Source of the DNA: Streptomyces sp. NBC_00510
GTDB taxonomy: Bacteria; Actinomycetota; Actinomycetes; Streptomycetales; Streptomycetaceae
Reading direction: 5' to 3'
Length of the DNA stretch: 64,000 bases
NCBI GenBank assembly: GCA_036013505.1
Contig: CP107851.1
Coordinates: forward strand, 9,472,001 to 9,536,000
Shown here: positions 42,843 to 51,485 of the stretch, piece after piece
Numbering within the stretch: position 1 is the stretch's first letter
Layout of the letters: each line of letters opens with the position of its first letter
Program-made: the position numbers and the translations under genes
Notes under the pieces: generated by a model
The model's input: the letters and a program-made list of their open reading frames with translations, nothing else
Databases searched by the model: none
What the model was told of the DNA's origin: nothing

Positions 42843-44474
42843 ATGACGCGCACGGGCACACGGTCGTGGTGGGGATGGGGCACCGTCGAGGACGCGGTGC
42901 GGGGCGCCGAACGCACCGCCCTGACCGGGCGGGTGGCCGGACTGCTCCCGGACGCCGACCTCACCGTCCACCTTCCTCCGGACGTTGCCTCCCTCGCCCT
43001 GCCGCCGGTACGGCTTAAGGCCCCGCCGTCGCTGGCCCACCTGTGCTCCGACACCCCGCACGACCGCGCCGCGCACACCCACGGCAAGGCCTTCCGGGAC
43101 GTCGTCCGCAACCTCCACGGCGACCTGCGCCACGCCCCCGACCTCGTCGCCCGCCCCCGCACCGAGCAGGACGTCGTCGACCTCCTCGACTGGTGCTCCC
43201 GCGAGGGGATCGCCGTCATCCCCTTCGGCGGCGGCAGCTCCGTCGTCGGCGGCGTGGAACCCCGCCTCCCCGACGGACGCCCAGCGGTGACGCTCGACAT
43301 GGAGCGCCTCGACCGCGTCCTGGAGACCGACCCCGTGAGCCGGTCGGCCCGCATCCAGGCGGGCGTGCTCGGCCCGCACCTGGAGGACCAGCTGCAGCCC
43401 TCCGGCCTGACGCTGCGCCACTTCCCGCAGTCATTCGAGTACTCCACCCTCGGCGGCTGGCTGGCCACCCGGGCGGGCGGCCACTACGCCACCCTCTACA
43501 CCCACATCGACGACCTGACGCAGGCACTGCGCGTCGTGACCCCGTCCGGCACCGGCGAGTCGAGGCGACTGCCCGCCTCGGGCGCGGGGCCCTCGCCCGA
43601 CCGGATGTTCCTCGGTTCGGAGGGAACCCTCGGGATCATCACCGAGGCCTGGATGCGCCTTCAGCGACGCCCCCGGTGGCGGGCGAACGCCTCCGTCCAC
43701 TTCGCCGACTTCACGGACGCCGTCACCGCCACCCGCGCCCTGGCCCAGTCCGGGCTCCACCCGTCGAACTGCCGCCTGCTGGACCCCGCCGAGGCACTCG
43801 TCAACGCGGGCGTCACCACGGGCGGCAGCGTCCTGATCCTGGCCTTCGAGTCCGCCGACCACCCGTTGGGACCTTGGATGGACCGGGCCCTGGAACTGTG
43901 CCGCGACCACGGCGGCCACGTGCCCGAGCCGGCCCGGCACACCGACACCGGCGCGGGCGGCGACGCCGACGCGGGCGGGGGCGGAGGCGCCGGGACCGAC
44001 CGGTCCTGGCGCTCGTCCTTCCTCCGCATGCCCTACCAGCGCGACGCCCTGGCCCAGCAGTCCCTGGTCGTGGAGACCTTCGAGACCGCCTGCACCTGGG
44101 ACCGGTTCGGGGAACTCCACGCGGCGGTCACCCTCGCCGCGAACGAGGCGATCCGCACCACCTGCGGCACCGGAGTGGTCACCTGCCGGTTCAGCCACGT
44201 CCACCCCGACGGGCCCGCCCCCTACTTCGGCGTCTACGCCGCGGGCCGCTGGGGCAGCACGGTCGCCCAGTGGGACGACATCAAGTCCGCCGTCTCCCAG
44301 GCCATCGCCGACCACGGCGGCACGATCACCCACCACCACGCCGTCGGCCGCGACCACCGCCCCTGGTACGACACCCAGCGCCCCGACCCCTTCGCCGCCG
44401 CCCTCAGCGCCGCCAAGTCCGCCCTGGACCCGGCGGGCATCCTCAACCCGGGTGTCCTGCTGCCGGCGCGCTGA
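42843..44474 (+). CDS. FAD-linked oxidase, alkyldihydroxyacetonephosphate-synthase-like
   Basis: 543 residues of the VAO/PCMH flavoprotein family. The FAD-binding PP-loop is IPFGGGSSVVGGVEP near 122-136; ARPRTEQDVVDLLDWCSREG precedes it. Further markers are SFEYSTLGGWLATRAGGHYA and FLGSEGTLGIITEAW. The C-terminal cap includes SHVHPDGPAPYFGVY and the His-rich TITHHHAVGRDHRPWY. This is the layout of ADPS-type enzymes, which make ether-lipid precursors; actinobacterial relatives may oxidise other substrates. A Gly/Asp-rich insert lies near residues 368-382. TetR-controlled by context. Confidence 0.93.
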   Translation: MTRTGTRSWWGWGTVEDAVRGAERTALTGRVAGLLPDADLTVHLPPDVASLALPPVRLKAPPSLAHLCSDTPHDRAAHTHGKAFRDVVRNLHGDLRHAPDLVARPRTEQDVVDLLDWCSREGIAVIPFGGGSSVVGGVEPRLPDGRPAVTLDMERLDRVLETDPVSRSARIQAGVLGPHLEDQLQPSGLTLRHFPQSFEYSTLGGWLATRAGGHYATLYTHIDDLTQALRVVTPSGTGESRRLPASGAGPSPDRMFLGSEGTLGIITEAWMRLQRRPRWRANASVHFADFTDAVTATRALAQSGLHPSNCRLLDPAEALVNAGVTTGGSVLILAFESADHPLGPWMDRALELCRDHGGHVPEPARHTDTGAGGDADAGGGGGAGTDRSWRSSFLRMPYQRDALAQQSLVVETFETACTWDRFGELHAAVTLAANEAIRTTCGTGVVTCRFSHVHPDGPAPYFGVYAAGRWGSTVAQWDDIKSAVSQAIADHGGTITHHHAVGRDHRPWYDTQRPDPFAAALSAAKSALDPAGILNPGVLLPAR

Positions 44475-44578
44475 CAGCGGCGGGCTGCTCGTGGGTAGGC
44501 AGTGAGCAGCCGGCACAACCGAGTGGCGCTGCCCCTGTGGCTCACCGCATAGCGCCCTCCCGTGCGCGGTCGGAGCCG

Positions 44579-45841
44579 TCAACGCCCGATCGGCTCGGGC
44601 GGCGCCGCCGGGGCCGGGTCGGTGGGCGCGGCGGCCGGGCGGCCGTGGGGGAGGCGGCGTACGGCCGCGGAGGCCATCGGCGCCAGGGCTGCGGCGGCGT
44701 ACACGACTCCGGCGGCCGCGGCGACCCGGAACCCCCCGATGCGGTCGGCGAGCGGCCCCACGCTGAGCTGGCCGATGGGAATGGCGACGTAGGACAGCAG
44801 GTCGTCGAAGGACGACACACGCGACAGGGTGCCGGACGGAACGTGCTCCTGGAGGGAAGTGTCCCAGCCGACGCCCGCGACCGACGAGCCCAGCCCGGCG
44901 GTGAAGGCGGCGGCGATCAGCCACGGGGCACCCAGGTGCGCACCGAGCGCGAGCAGGGGCAGCGCGCCGAGCACACCCGCCAGCACACCCAGCCGCAGCA
45001 GGTAACGGGCCGCCAGCCGGTACATCAGCGTGCTCATCACCAGCAGTCCGGCGCCGCGTGCGCTGAGCACGAAGCCCCAGGCGGCCTCGTCGGCGATCTG
45101 CCGGGTGAGCACCGGGCCCAGGATCTGCCAGGTGCCGACCTGCACCAGGTTGACCACGCAGAAGCACAGCGACACCGTCCACACCCAGCGGATCCGGCGG
45201 TACGCGGCCCAGCCCTCGCGGATGTCGGCGAGCAGACCCGAGGGACGACGTGCGGCGGTGGGGGCGGTGAGGGACGACAGGCGGGTGAGGCACCCGGCGG
45301 CGAGGAGGTAGGTCAGCGCGTCGAAGGCGATGGCCGGTCCGCCGCCGACGGACGCCGCCAGGACGCCGGACAGGCTCGGCCCGAGGATCTTCGTGACGTT
45401 GCGTGCCGAGCCCAGCAGCGCGTTCGCCTGCCGGATCCGGTCCCCGGGGACGAGTTCGGGCACGATGCCGCGCAGCGCGGGCGTGGTGAAGGCGGCGAGG
45501 ACGCCGTTGAGGAACCCGAGCGCGGCCACCGGCCACAGGGCGTACCGCCCGGTCAGCAGCAGCGCGGCGACGGCGCCCTGGGTGACGGCCGAACCGAGGT
45601 TCGCCGCCACCAGCACCGTGCGGCGCGGCAGACGGTCGGCCGTGGCGCCCCCGACGAGCAGGAACACCAGCAGCGGCACCATGTACGCGGTGAGGACGAC
45701 ACCGAGGTCGCCGAGGGCGGCCGAGGCGTCGAGGACCGCGAACGCCAGGGCGACGGGGGCCATCGCGGTGCCGAGCAGGGACACCGTCTGGGCGGTGAGG
45801 AACCAGCGGAAGTCCCGGTGCGGCGGAAGGGATGCGAGCAC
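44579..45841 (-). CDS. MFS transporter (enterobactin-exporter-like)
   Basis: 420 residues with about twelve membrane helices. Start FRWFLTAQTVSLLGTAMAPV; loop 2-3 has GATADRLPRRTVLVAAN, the MFS motif A. IPIGQLSVGPLADRIGG marks the second half. The family includes drug and siderophore exporters. GTG start at 45841; it is divergent from an ArsR-type regulator with an operator-like repeat between them, so it is a regulated efflux pump of unknown substrate. Confidence 0.92.
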   Translation of the reverse strand: MLASLPPHRDFRWFLTAQTVSLLGTAMAPVALAFAVLDASAALGDLGVVLTAYMVPLLVFLLVGGATADRLPRRTVLVAANLGSAVTQGAVAALLLTGRYALWPVAALGFLNGVLAAFTTPALRGIVPELVPGDRIRQANALLGSARNVTKILGPSLSGVLAASVGGGPAIAFDALTYLLAAGCLTRLSSLTAPTAARRPSGLLADIREGWAAYRRIRWVWTVSLCFCVVNLVQVGTWQILGPVLTRQIADEAAWGFVLSARGAGLLVMSTLMYRLAARYLLRLGVLAGVLGALPLLALGAHLGAPWLIAAAFTAGLGSSVAGVGWDTSLQEHVPSGTLSRVSSFDDLLSYVAIPIGQLSVGPLADRIGGFRVAAAAGVVYAAAALAPMASAAVRRLPHGRPAAAPTDPAPAAPPEPIGR

Positions 45842-45880
45842 GGGCGGAGTCTGCGGGAGGCGCCGGGCGGGGCACTATCG

Positions 45881-45898
45881 TTTCGGCGGGAGGCGAAA
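45881..45898. promoter_or_regulatory. Inverted repeat between MFS and ArsR genes
   Basis: TTTCG-gcgggagg-CGAAA, 5-bp arms, overlaps the ArsR ribosome-binding region just before its ATG at 45900. A candidate operator for the ArsR-type protein; the arms are short. Confidence 0.4.
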
Positions 45899-45899
45899 G

Positions 45900-46884
45900 A
45901 TGACCTTGTTGCGGCTGAGTCCGCTGGCCCTGTCGCGGTCCCGGTTCGCCCTGTCGCCGCTGGCCGAGACCTTGGCGTCGCTGCGCGTGCTGGGCGCCGG
46001 GTACTGCGACCCGTGGCTGGCCTCCTGGTACGACCGCCACCATGGCGCGTTCCGCACCGCGCTCGACGCCGACCCCTTCGCGAAGGGCCTGGTGCGGCTG
46101 CTGGCGTCCACGAAGTGGATGCCGGCGCACATCGTCCTGCCGCCGGCGGGCGGCATGCGGACCGCCATCGACGGCGAACTGGCCGAGGTGGCCCGGGTGC
46201 CCGACGCGCAGGTGCGCGCCGAGCTGGAGAAGTCGGTGGCGCAGAGCTGGAAGGAGCACGACCTCGACTGGCTGACCGGACGCGGCTGGGCCGCCAGGAC
46301 CGCCGAGCTCTTCCGGCGCACCTGGACCGCGCACGTCGCTCCCGACTGGCCGCGCCGCCGTGCCCTGCTGGAGCGGGACGTCACCTACCGGGCAGGGCTG
46401 CTCGCCGCCTACGGCTGGCCGCGCGCCCTGGAGCACATGAGCCGGCACAGCGCCTGGGTCGGCGCGGACGCGATCCGCTTCAGCCACCGGGGCTCCCCGG
46501 ACCGGGTCGTCGGCGACGAGGGCATGCTGTTCGTACCGGTCGCCGCCGTGTCCCGGGGCACGTGGCTGTGCGAGGCGCCGCCCGGCGTCGTACGCGCTGG
46601 TCTACCCGGCCCGCGGAGCCGCCGCGGCCGCGGAACGCGCGGAACCCGGGCCCGCTCTGGGACGGCTGATCGGCACCGGCCGCGCGGCGATCCTCCACGA
46701 ACTGGAGCGCCCCGCCACCACCAGCGAACTCGCCGCCCACCTCGGCCTGTCCCTCGGCACCGTCGGCGGCCACCTGGCGGTGCTGCGGGATGCCGGACTG
46801 GTCACCGGCACCCGTGTCGACCGGCGCGTGGTCTACCGGCGCACCGCCTCCGGGGACCTCCTCGCCGGAGGTGCGGACGGCTGA
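45900..46884 (+). pseudogene. ArsR-family regulator (DUF5937 type) with a +1 frameshift
   Basis: From ATG 45900 the protein reads MTLLRLSPLALSRSRFALSP and on through a DUF5937-like N-terminal domain to VSRGTWLCEAPP. It then shifts frame at about 46581-46587, inside CCCGGCG; the continuing frame is YALVYPARGAAAAAERA, then an ArsR helix-turn-helix: RPATTSELAAHLGLSLGTVG and GHLAVLRDAGLVTGTRVDRR, ending at 46884. Length is one base over a multiple of three. Dropping one G restores APPASYALVYP. Repaired, about 327 residues; as given, the DNA-binding half would not be made. Confidence 0.85.
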
Positions 46885-46890
46885 ACGCGG

Positions 46891-46925
46891 CACTCCCCAG
46901 GCCACGGGGGGAGACCTGGGGAGTG
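46891..46925 (+). terminator. Terminator hairpin after the ArsR gene
   Basis: CACTCCCCAGG (46891-46901) pairs perfectly with CCTGGGGAGTG (46915-46925), 11 bp with a 13-nt loop, starting 7 bp after the stop. Its position supports the idea that the frameshifted ArsR gene was recently functional. Confidence 0.75.
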
Positions 46926-47103
46926 TGCGGAGATCATCGTCCCTCGAACGGCCGTACGTCAAGTCGGGGGCGTGGGTGGGTAGTTGGCCCCGGTCCGGTA
47001 CGTCGTCCGAGGCGAGGGCGATGATCACAGGACCGGGCAGGGTTGGTACGGTCCAGGCTGCCGGGGGACGGCAACGACGGGTGCCTGGAGAGGAGACGCG
47101 GCC

Positions 47104-48210
47104 ATGCGGGGCGTAGGCGTACCGGAGGAGGAACTCGCGGCGTACGCACGCGTGCTGGGGGAGGTCTCGGGGACGGGCCGGCGGCTGCGACGGGACGAGC
47201 TGGACGCGCTCCGCGCCTGCGGTGAGCGTACGGGCGGTCGGGGGTACGGGCTGCGCGACCTCGTCGGCGCCTACCTGACGGCGACCCGCGACGCGTGGGG
47301 CTCGCTGCGGGGCGTGGCCGCCGCCGACACCGCCACCGAGGTGCAGCGGGCCGGCGAGGCGGTGCTGACCGCCCTCGACGCCGCGGTGGTCGCGCTCGGC
47401 GAGGGCCACGAACGCGCCCAGCGGCTCCTGGTCCGCCAGGAGGAGGCGGCCCGGAGGGAGTTCGTCGACGACCTGCTGTACGGGCGCAGCGACCCGGGAC
47501 GGCTCGCCGAGCGCGCCGAGCGGTTCGGGCTGCGGCTGGGCCGCGGGCACGCGGTGGCGGTGGCGCGCGGCGTGGACGCGTACGAGGACAGCCAGCCCGC
47601 GGTGCGGCGCATCGAGCGGGAACTGGCGGGCCGCTTCGGCGACCGCGACGTCCTGGTGGCCGGAAAGGACGGCCGGCTGGTGTGCATCGCCCCCGGCAGC
47701 GAGCGTGCCGTCTTCGAGGCGTTCGCCGACACGGCGCTGCGCCCCGGGCCCGGGTACGGGGCGGCCCGCCGGGTGGCGGTCGGCCGCACCCACTCCGGCA
47801 CGAGCGGCATCGTGCGCAGCTACGAGGAGGCCCTCGGGGCACTGGACGTCGCCGACCGGTTGCGCCTGCATCCCCCCGTGCTGCGCGCCGAGGAACTGCT
47901 GGTCTTCCCCGTGCTGATGCGGGACCGGGCCGCCATGGCCGACCTCGTCCGCACCGTGCTGGGGCCGCTGGAGCAGGCCCGGGGCGGGGCCGGACCGCTG
48001 CTGGAGACGATCACCGCGCACGCGGAGGCCGGGCACGTCAACGCGGAGGCGGCGCGTCGACTGGGCCTCGGGGTGCGGACGTTCACGTACCGCCTGGAGC
48101 GGATCAAGGTGCTGACCGGCTACGACCCGGGCGATCCGCTGCACCGCTACACCCTGGAGACCGCGGCGATGGGCGCCCGGCTGCTCGGCTGGCCCGACCA
48201 ACCGCTCTAG
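47104..48210 (+). CDS. PucR/CdaR-type transcriptional regulator
   Basis: 368 residues. An N-terminal helical region (about 1-130), a central GGDEF-like domain (RLGRGHAVAVARGVDA to GRTHSGTSGIVRSYEEALGA) and a C-terminal PucR HTH: LLETITAHAEAGHVNAEAAR and RLGLGVRTFTYRLERIKVLT. Such proteins activate purine, amino acid or polyketide-related genes on sensing a metabolite. No clear target is adjacent. GGAGAGGAG ribosome site. Confidence 0.93.
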   Translation: MRGVGVPEEELAAYARVLGEVSGTGRRLRRDELDALRACGERTGGRGYGLRDLVGAYLTATRDAWGSLRGVAAADTATEVQRAGEAVLTALDAAVVALGEGHERAQRLLVRQEEAARREFVDDLLYGRSDPGRLAERAERFGLRLGRGHAVAVARGVDAYEDSQPAVRRIERELAGRFGDRDVLVAGKDGRLVCIAPGSERAVFEAFADTALRPGPGYGAARRVAVGRTHSGTSGIVRSYEEALGALDVADRLRLHPPVLRAEELLVFPVLMRDRAAMADLVRTVLGPLEQARGGAGPLLETITAHAEAGHVNAEAARRLGLGVRTFTYRLERIKVLTGYDPGDPLHRYTLETAAMGARLLGWPDQPL

Positions 48211-48536
48211 CGCAAAAGGTTGCGCCGTCAACAGGCCGTCAACAAGGCGTCAAGACTGCCGGGAACCGGCAATGTGTACCGGCCACCTGCCCTGCCAGCA
48301 TCGTCACGGCGCCGGGAACGGAGCCAGTGCCCGAAGCGGGAGAGGGCGGGGATGCCCCGTCCTGTCCGGCTTCGCGCTCGTGGGCCATCAGGGACCGGGG
48401 GAGTGTCCCGATCGGTGGCTTGGACGTCGACGCCCTCGGCGGGGGGTACGGGGGTTCGGGGGAGAGGGTGTCGACGCCCACCACGGCCGACCACGAGGAC
48501 GCGGTGCTTTTGTGACCCATCGCCGTCGCGCGCTGT
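48211..48536. other. 326-bp convergent spacer with 11-bp direct repeats
   Basis: Lies between the stops of the PucR and HxlR genes. No gene is supported. The notable content is the three-unit direct repeat at 48226-48258. Confidence 0.55.
48226..48258. repeat. Three 11-bp direct repeats (CGTCAACARGS)
   Basis: CGTCAA starts at 48226, 48237 and 48248, an exact 11-bp pitch. The units are CGTCAACAGGC, CGTCAACAAGG and CGTCAAGACTG. Spacing of one helical turn is typical of SARP- and PhoP-type winged-helix binding sites in Streptomyces; TCA at the unit centre agrees with PHO-box direct repeat units, other positions only partly. Confidence 0.6.
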
Positions 48537-49004
48537 TCAGCCCCGCATGCGGGCGGAGGCGCCGGGCCGGGTGTAGGCCTGCCGGGGGGCGAGCGCGTCG
48601 TGGCCCCCCGCGCAGACGACGACCGCCTCGACGGGCTCGTCGCAGTCGCGGTGGCGGACCTCCAGGGGCGGGCCCTCCGGGTCGGCGGTGTAGCGGTCGC
48701 CCCACTGCTTGAGGGCGATCATCGCGGGCCACAGGTCCCAGCCCTTGGACGTGAGCCGGTACTCGTTGCGGGTACGGCTGCCCGGCTCGCGGTACGGGAC
48801 GGTGTCCAGGATGCCCGCGGCGACCAGCTTGCGCAGCCGGTCCGCGAGCACCGCCTCGGACAGCCCCATGTGACGGCGGAAGTCGTCGAAGCGGCGTACC
48901 CCGTTCATGGCGTCGCGCAGCACCAGCAGCGACCACTTCTCGCCGACGAGGTCGAGGGTGCGCTGCACCGTGCAGTTCTCGGTACCGGTCTCCAGCCAGG
49001 TCAT
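48537..49004 (-). CDS. HxlR-family regulator
   Basis: 155 residues. HxlR winged helix: TVQRTLDLVGEKWSLLVLRD, GVRRFDDFRRHMGLSEAVLA, DRLRKLVAAGILDTVPY. The C-terminus carries paired Cys residues (HRDCDEP, VVVCAGGHDA) that could sense redox or electrophiles. ATG at 49004, divergent from a thioesterase at 49099, with inverted repeats between. Family members respond to aldehydes or other reactive species. Confidence 0.93.
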   Translation of the reverse strand: MTWLETGTENCTVQRTLDLVGEKWSLLVLRDAMNGVRRFDDFRRHMGLSEAVLADRLRKLVAAGILDTVPYREPGSRTRNEYRLTSKGWDLWPAMIALKQWGDRYTADPEGPPLEVRHRDCDEPVEAVVVCAGGHDALAPRQAYTRPGASARMRG

Positions 49005-49032
49005 GCGGTCATCGTAGGCTGGCTTCGGCATT

Positions 49033-49073
49033 GACATCCAGAGGTGCGGCTGGCTAACTTCGGATGTCGAAGT
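49033..49073. promoter_or_regulatory. Operator region between HxlR and thioesterase
   Basis: Two overlapping inverted repeats: ACTTCG-gatgt-CGAAGT (49057-49073, perfect 6-bp arms) and GACATCC (49033-49039) with GGATGTC (49062-49068). Both lie in the 94-bp divergent gap. Confidence 0.65.
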
Positions 49074-49098
49074 CAGTAGGTCAGGGAGGGCACGTCCA

Positions 49099-49593
49099 AT
49101 GGCGAGGTCGCGTACGTTCGAATGGGGGGACCCCAGGGTCTCCGCGGCCGCGGTCGGCCGCACGAGCGGTCTGGAGTTCCTCCGCGACGTGCTGGCCGGG
49201 CGCCTTCCCGCACCGCCCATCGCCTCGACCCTCGGGTTCACCCTGGAGGAGGTCGAGGAGGGCCGGGCGGTCTTCGCCATGGAACCGGGGGAGGAGCACT
49301 ACAACCCCATCGGCAGCGTCCACGGCGGCGTCTACGCCACCCTCCTCGACTCGGCCGCCGGCTGCGCCGTGCAGTCCGTCCTCCCGGAGGGCATGGGCTA
49401 CACCTCGCTCGACCTGAACCTGAAGTTCCTGCGCCCGATCACCGTCGACACCGGCAAGGTGCGCGCCGTCGGCACCGTCCTCAACCAGGGCCGCCGCACC
49501 GCCCTCGCCCAGGCCGAGCTGTTCGACGCGACGGACCGCCTGCTCGCCCACGCCACGAGCAGCTGCATGCTCTTCCCCGTCCCCGCGCGCTGA
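49099..49593 (+). CDS. PaaI-family hotdog thioesterase
   Basis: 164 residues with the hotdog fold. EHYNPIGSVHGGVYATLLDS contains the family N/H-GG motif with the helix start, and YTSLDLNLKFLRPITVDTGK is the second hallmark strand. Cleaves acyl-CoA thioesters. GGGAGG ribosome site upstream. Divergent from the HxlR gene, which probably controls it. Confidence 0.93.
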   Translation: MARSRTFEWGDPRVSAAAVGRTSGLEFLRDVLAGRLPAPPIASTLGFTLEEVEEGRAVFAMEPGEEHYNPIGSVHGGVYATLLDSAAGCAVQSVLPEGMGYTSLDLNLKFLRPITVDTGKVRAVGTVLNQGRRTALAQAELFDATDRLLAHATSSCMLFPVPAR

Positions 49594-49632
49594 CCGGTCC
49601 GGGGGCCGGGGACGGCGGGCGTCCACTGCCGG

Positions 49633-49986
49633 CTACCCGACCCGGCAGTGGACGCCCTCGCCACGGCGTCCGGCCTCGCCGACGAGGGCGGCCACATCAT
49701 CCACGATCGCCCGGGCGACGTCCGGTTCGATGACCTCACCGTCCGCCGCGCGCTGCCCGGCCCACGCCACGGCGACCTCCCGCAGCCGGGACGGCTCGGC
49801 CCCGGCGAGCGCCGCCGACAGTCGCAGCGAGAGCGCGAAGACGACGTGCTCACCGTGATCCGCGCCGGCGACGACGCGGGGCTCGGTCGGCGCAGTGGCG
49901 ATGGCGGATGGGGCGGTCAGGCCTCCGGGGTGGTGCCGCGGGCGGCGCCGGCCGATGCGGCCACCACGCACAGCACCGCGATCCAC
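49633..49986 (-). CDS. Small hypothetical protein, start unclear
   Basis: The minus-strand frame reads protein-like from VVAGADHGEHVVFALSLRLS through REVAVAWAGQRAADGEV and DVARAIVDDVAALVGEA to the stop at 49633. Between the EamA stop (49917) and this part there is no ATG, GTG or TTG in frame; the nearest ATG (49986) lies inside the EamA gene. A CTG at 49920 overlaps the EamA stop, but GGAGG is only one base from it. The gene may use a rare start, overlap EamA, or have lost its start. Probable helical protein of about 90 residues. Confidence 0.5.
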   Translation of the reverse strand: MDRGAVRGGRIGRRRPRHHPGGLTAPSAIATAPTEPRVVAGADHGEHVVFALSLRLSAALAGAEPSRLREVAVAWAGQRAADGEVIEPDVARAIVDDVAALVGEAGRRGEGVHCRVG

Positions 49987-50828
49987 TGCACCCAGTGCAG
50001 CGACTCATGGAGCACGACGAAGCCGATGAGGGCCGCCATCGCCGGTTCGAGGCTCATCAGGATGCCGAACACGCGCGGTGGGATCCTGCGCAGGGCCTCC
50101 AGGTCGAGCGAGTACGGAATCACCGACGACAGCAGTGCCACGCCGAGCCCCGCGACCAGGACCCACGGCTGGATCAGCGCCGTTCCGCTGTCGGCCACAC
50201 CGAACGGCACGGCCACCAGGGCCGCGACGGCCATGCCCAGGGCCAGGCCATTGCCTTCCGTGGTGTGGCGGCCCAGCGCCGCGCCGACCAGGATGTACAA
50301 GCCCCAGCACGTCCCCGCGGCGAGGGCGAACAGGAAACCGGCGAGGTCGAGTTCGCCGCGTCCCTCCATCAGCAGGACCACACCGCCGGCCGCGAGCAGG
50401 GCCCAGAACGCGTCGAGCCATCGCCTCGATCCCGCCAGGGCCACCGCCAGCGGCCCGAGGAACTCGACGGTCACCGCGATCCCCAGCGGGATCCGGGCCA
50501 GCGCCAGGTAGAAGCACAGGTTCATCAGGCCGAGTGTCACGCCGTAGCCGAGCACCACCGTCCACGTGCGACGGCTCATGCGCAGCGACGGCCGCCACAA
50601 CAGCATCAGCACCGCCGCCGCGAAGAACAGCCGCAACGCGACCGTCCCGAAACTGCCCACCGCGCTGAACAGGTGCTTGGCCAACGCCGAGCCCACCTGG
50701 ACGCTGACGATGCCGAGCAGGACCAGTGCCGTGGGCGGGATCGCGCCGTAGGCGCGTCCCGCCAGCGCGGTCAGTGAGGCCCGGGTGGACGGGCCGCGTT
50801 CCGTCCTGTCGGCGGTCATCATGGTCAC
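49917..50828 (-). CDS. EamA/RhtA-family exporter
   Basis: 303 residues, ten membrane helices in two EamA repeats (VSVQVGSALAKHLFSAVGSF, MSRRTWTVVLGYGVTLGLMN, LAAGTCWGLYILVGAALG, LALGMAVAALVAVPFGV). The RhtA branch exports threonine/homoserine or related metabolites. The GTG at 50828 overlaps the stop of the upstream GNAT (GTGA), suggesting coupling; in-frame ATGs at 50822 and 50819 are alternatives. Confidence 0.92.
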   Translation of the reverse strand: MTMMTADRTERGPSTRASLTALAGRAYGAIPPTALVLLGIVSVQVGSALAKHLFSAVGSFGTVALRLFFAAAVLMLLWRPSLRMSRRTWTVVLGYGVTLGLMNLCFYLALARIPLGIAVTVEFLGPLAVALAGSRRWLDAFWALLAAGGVVLLMEGRGELDLAGFLFALAAGTCWGLYILVGAALGRHTTEGNGLALGMAVAALVAVPFGVADSGTALIQPWVLVAGLGVALLSSVIPYSLDLEALRRIPPRVFGILMSLEPAMAALIGFVVLHESLHWVQWIAVLCVVAASAGAARGTTPEA

Positions 50829-51424
50829 GGGCGGATCGTCGACGACCGGTCGCCGCGCGGCACGTGGTTTTCCCGTGCTGCCGGGTCGCGGAGGCCGACC
50901 GCGTCGTGCCGCCAGAACGCCTCGGCGTAGACCAGGGTGCCCGTCATCCAGGGTTCGTACGCGGGGAGCGCCATCGTCTGGAAGGCACCGTCCGGGATGC
51001 GCAGGGACGGCTTGCGGAAGCCGTGGTCGCCGCCGGGCAGGAACCCGAGGCGCGCGTAGTAGGCGGGGTCGCCCTCGACGAAGACGACGGGGACCGCCCG
51101 CTCGGCGAGCGTCCGCAATCCGTGCCGGACCAAGGCCCCGCCGATCCCGGTCCCTTGGTGCTCGGGCAGGACGGCCAGCGGGCTGAGGACCTGTACCTCG
51201 ACCAGGCGCCGGGGGGCGTCCAGCAGGCTGCGGGTGAACATCACGTGCCCGACGACCCGGCCGTCGTGTTCGGCGACCAGCGAGAGACCGTCCGTGGGCG
51301 TGACGCTCCCTCGCAGGGTGTCGACCAGATCGGCCACGACCGGGCCGTGGTCGTGGCCGAAGGCCCGCAGGTGGACCTGACGTACGGACTCGGCGTCGTC
51401 CGGAAGCTCTTCGCGAAGACCCAT
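50825..51424 (-). CDS. GNAT-family N-acetyltransferase
   Basis: 199 residues. Starts MGLREELPDDAESVRQVHLR; acetyl-CoA loop PEHQGTGIGGALVRHGLR, then VVFVEGDPAYYARLGFLPGG. This is the YhbS-like GNAT group, with unknown acceptors. First gene of a coupled pair with the EamA exporter: acetylation followed by export is a plausible joint function. Confidence 0.92.
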   Translation of the reverse strand: MGLREELPDDAESVRQVHLRAFGHDHGPVVADLVDTLRGSVTPTDGLSLVAEHDGRVVGHVMFTRSLLDAPRRLVEVQVLSPLAVLPEHQGTGIGGALVRHGLRTLAERAVPVVFVEGDPAYYARLGFLPGGDHGFRKPSLRIPDGAFQTMALPAYEPWMTGTLVYAEAFWRHDAVGLRDPAARENHVPRGDRSSTIRP

Positions 51425-51485
51425 GCCCGGAGGGTAGGTTCCCGTCCCGGCCGGCGCACACGGTTTTGAGCGGGGAGGGGTCGTC

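Noticed and set aside
43043..46669. A 1208-codon plus-strand open frame, with a 1018-codon frame on the other strand
   Set aside because: Both are out-of-frame shadows of the FAD oxidase and MFS genes. The translations are Arg/Pro or Gly/Val-rich repeats without domains, as expected from high-GC codon bias.
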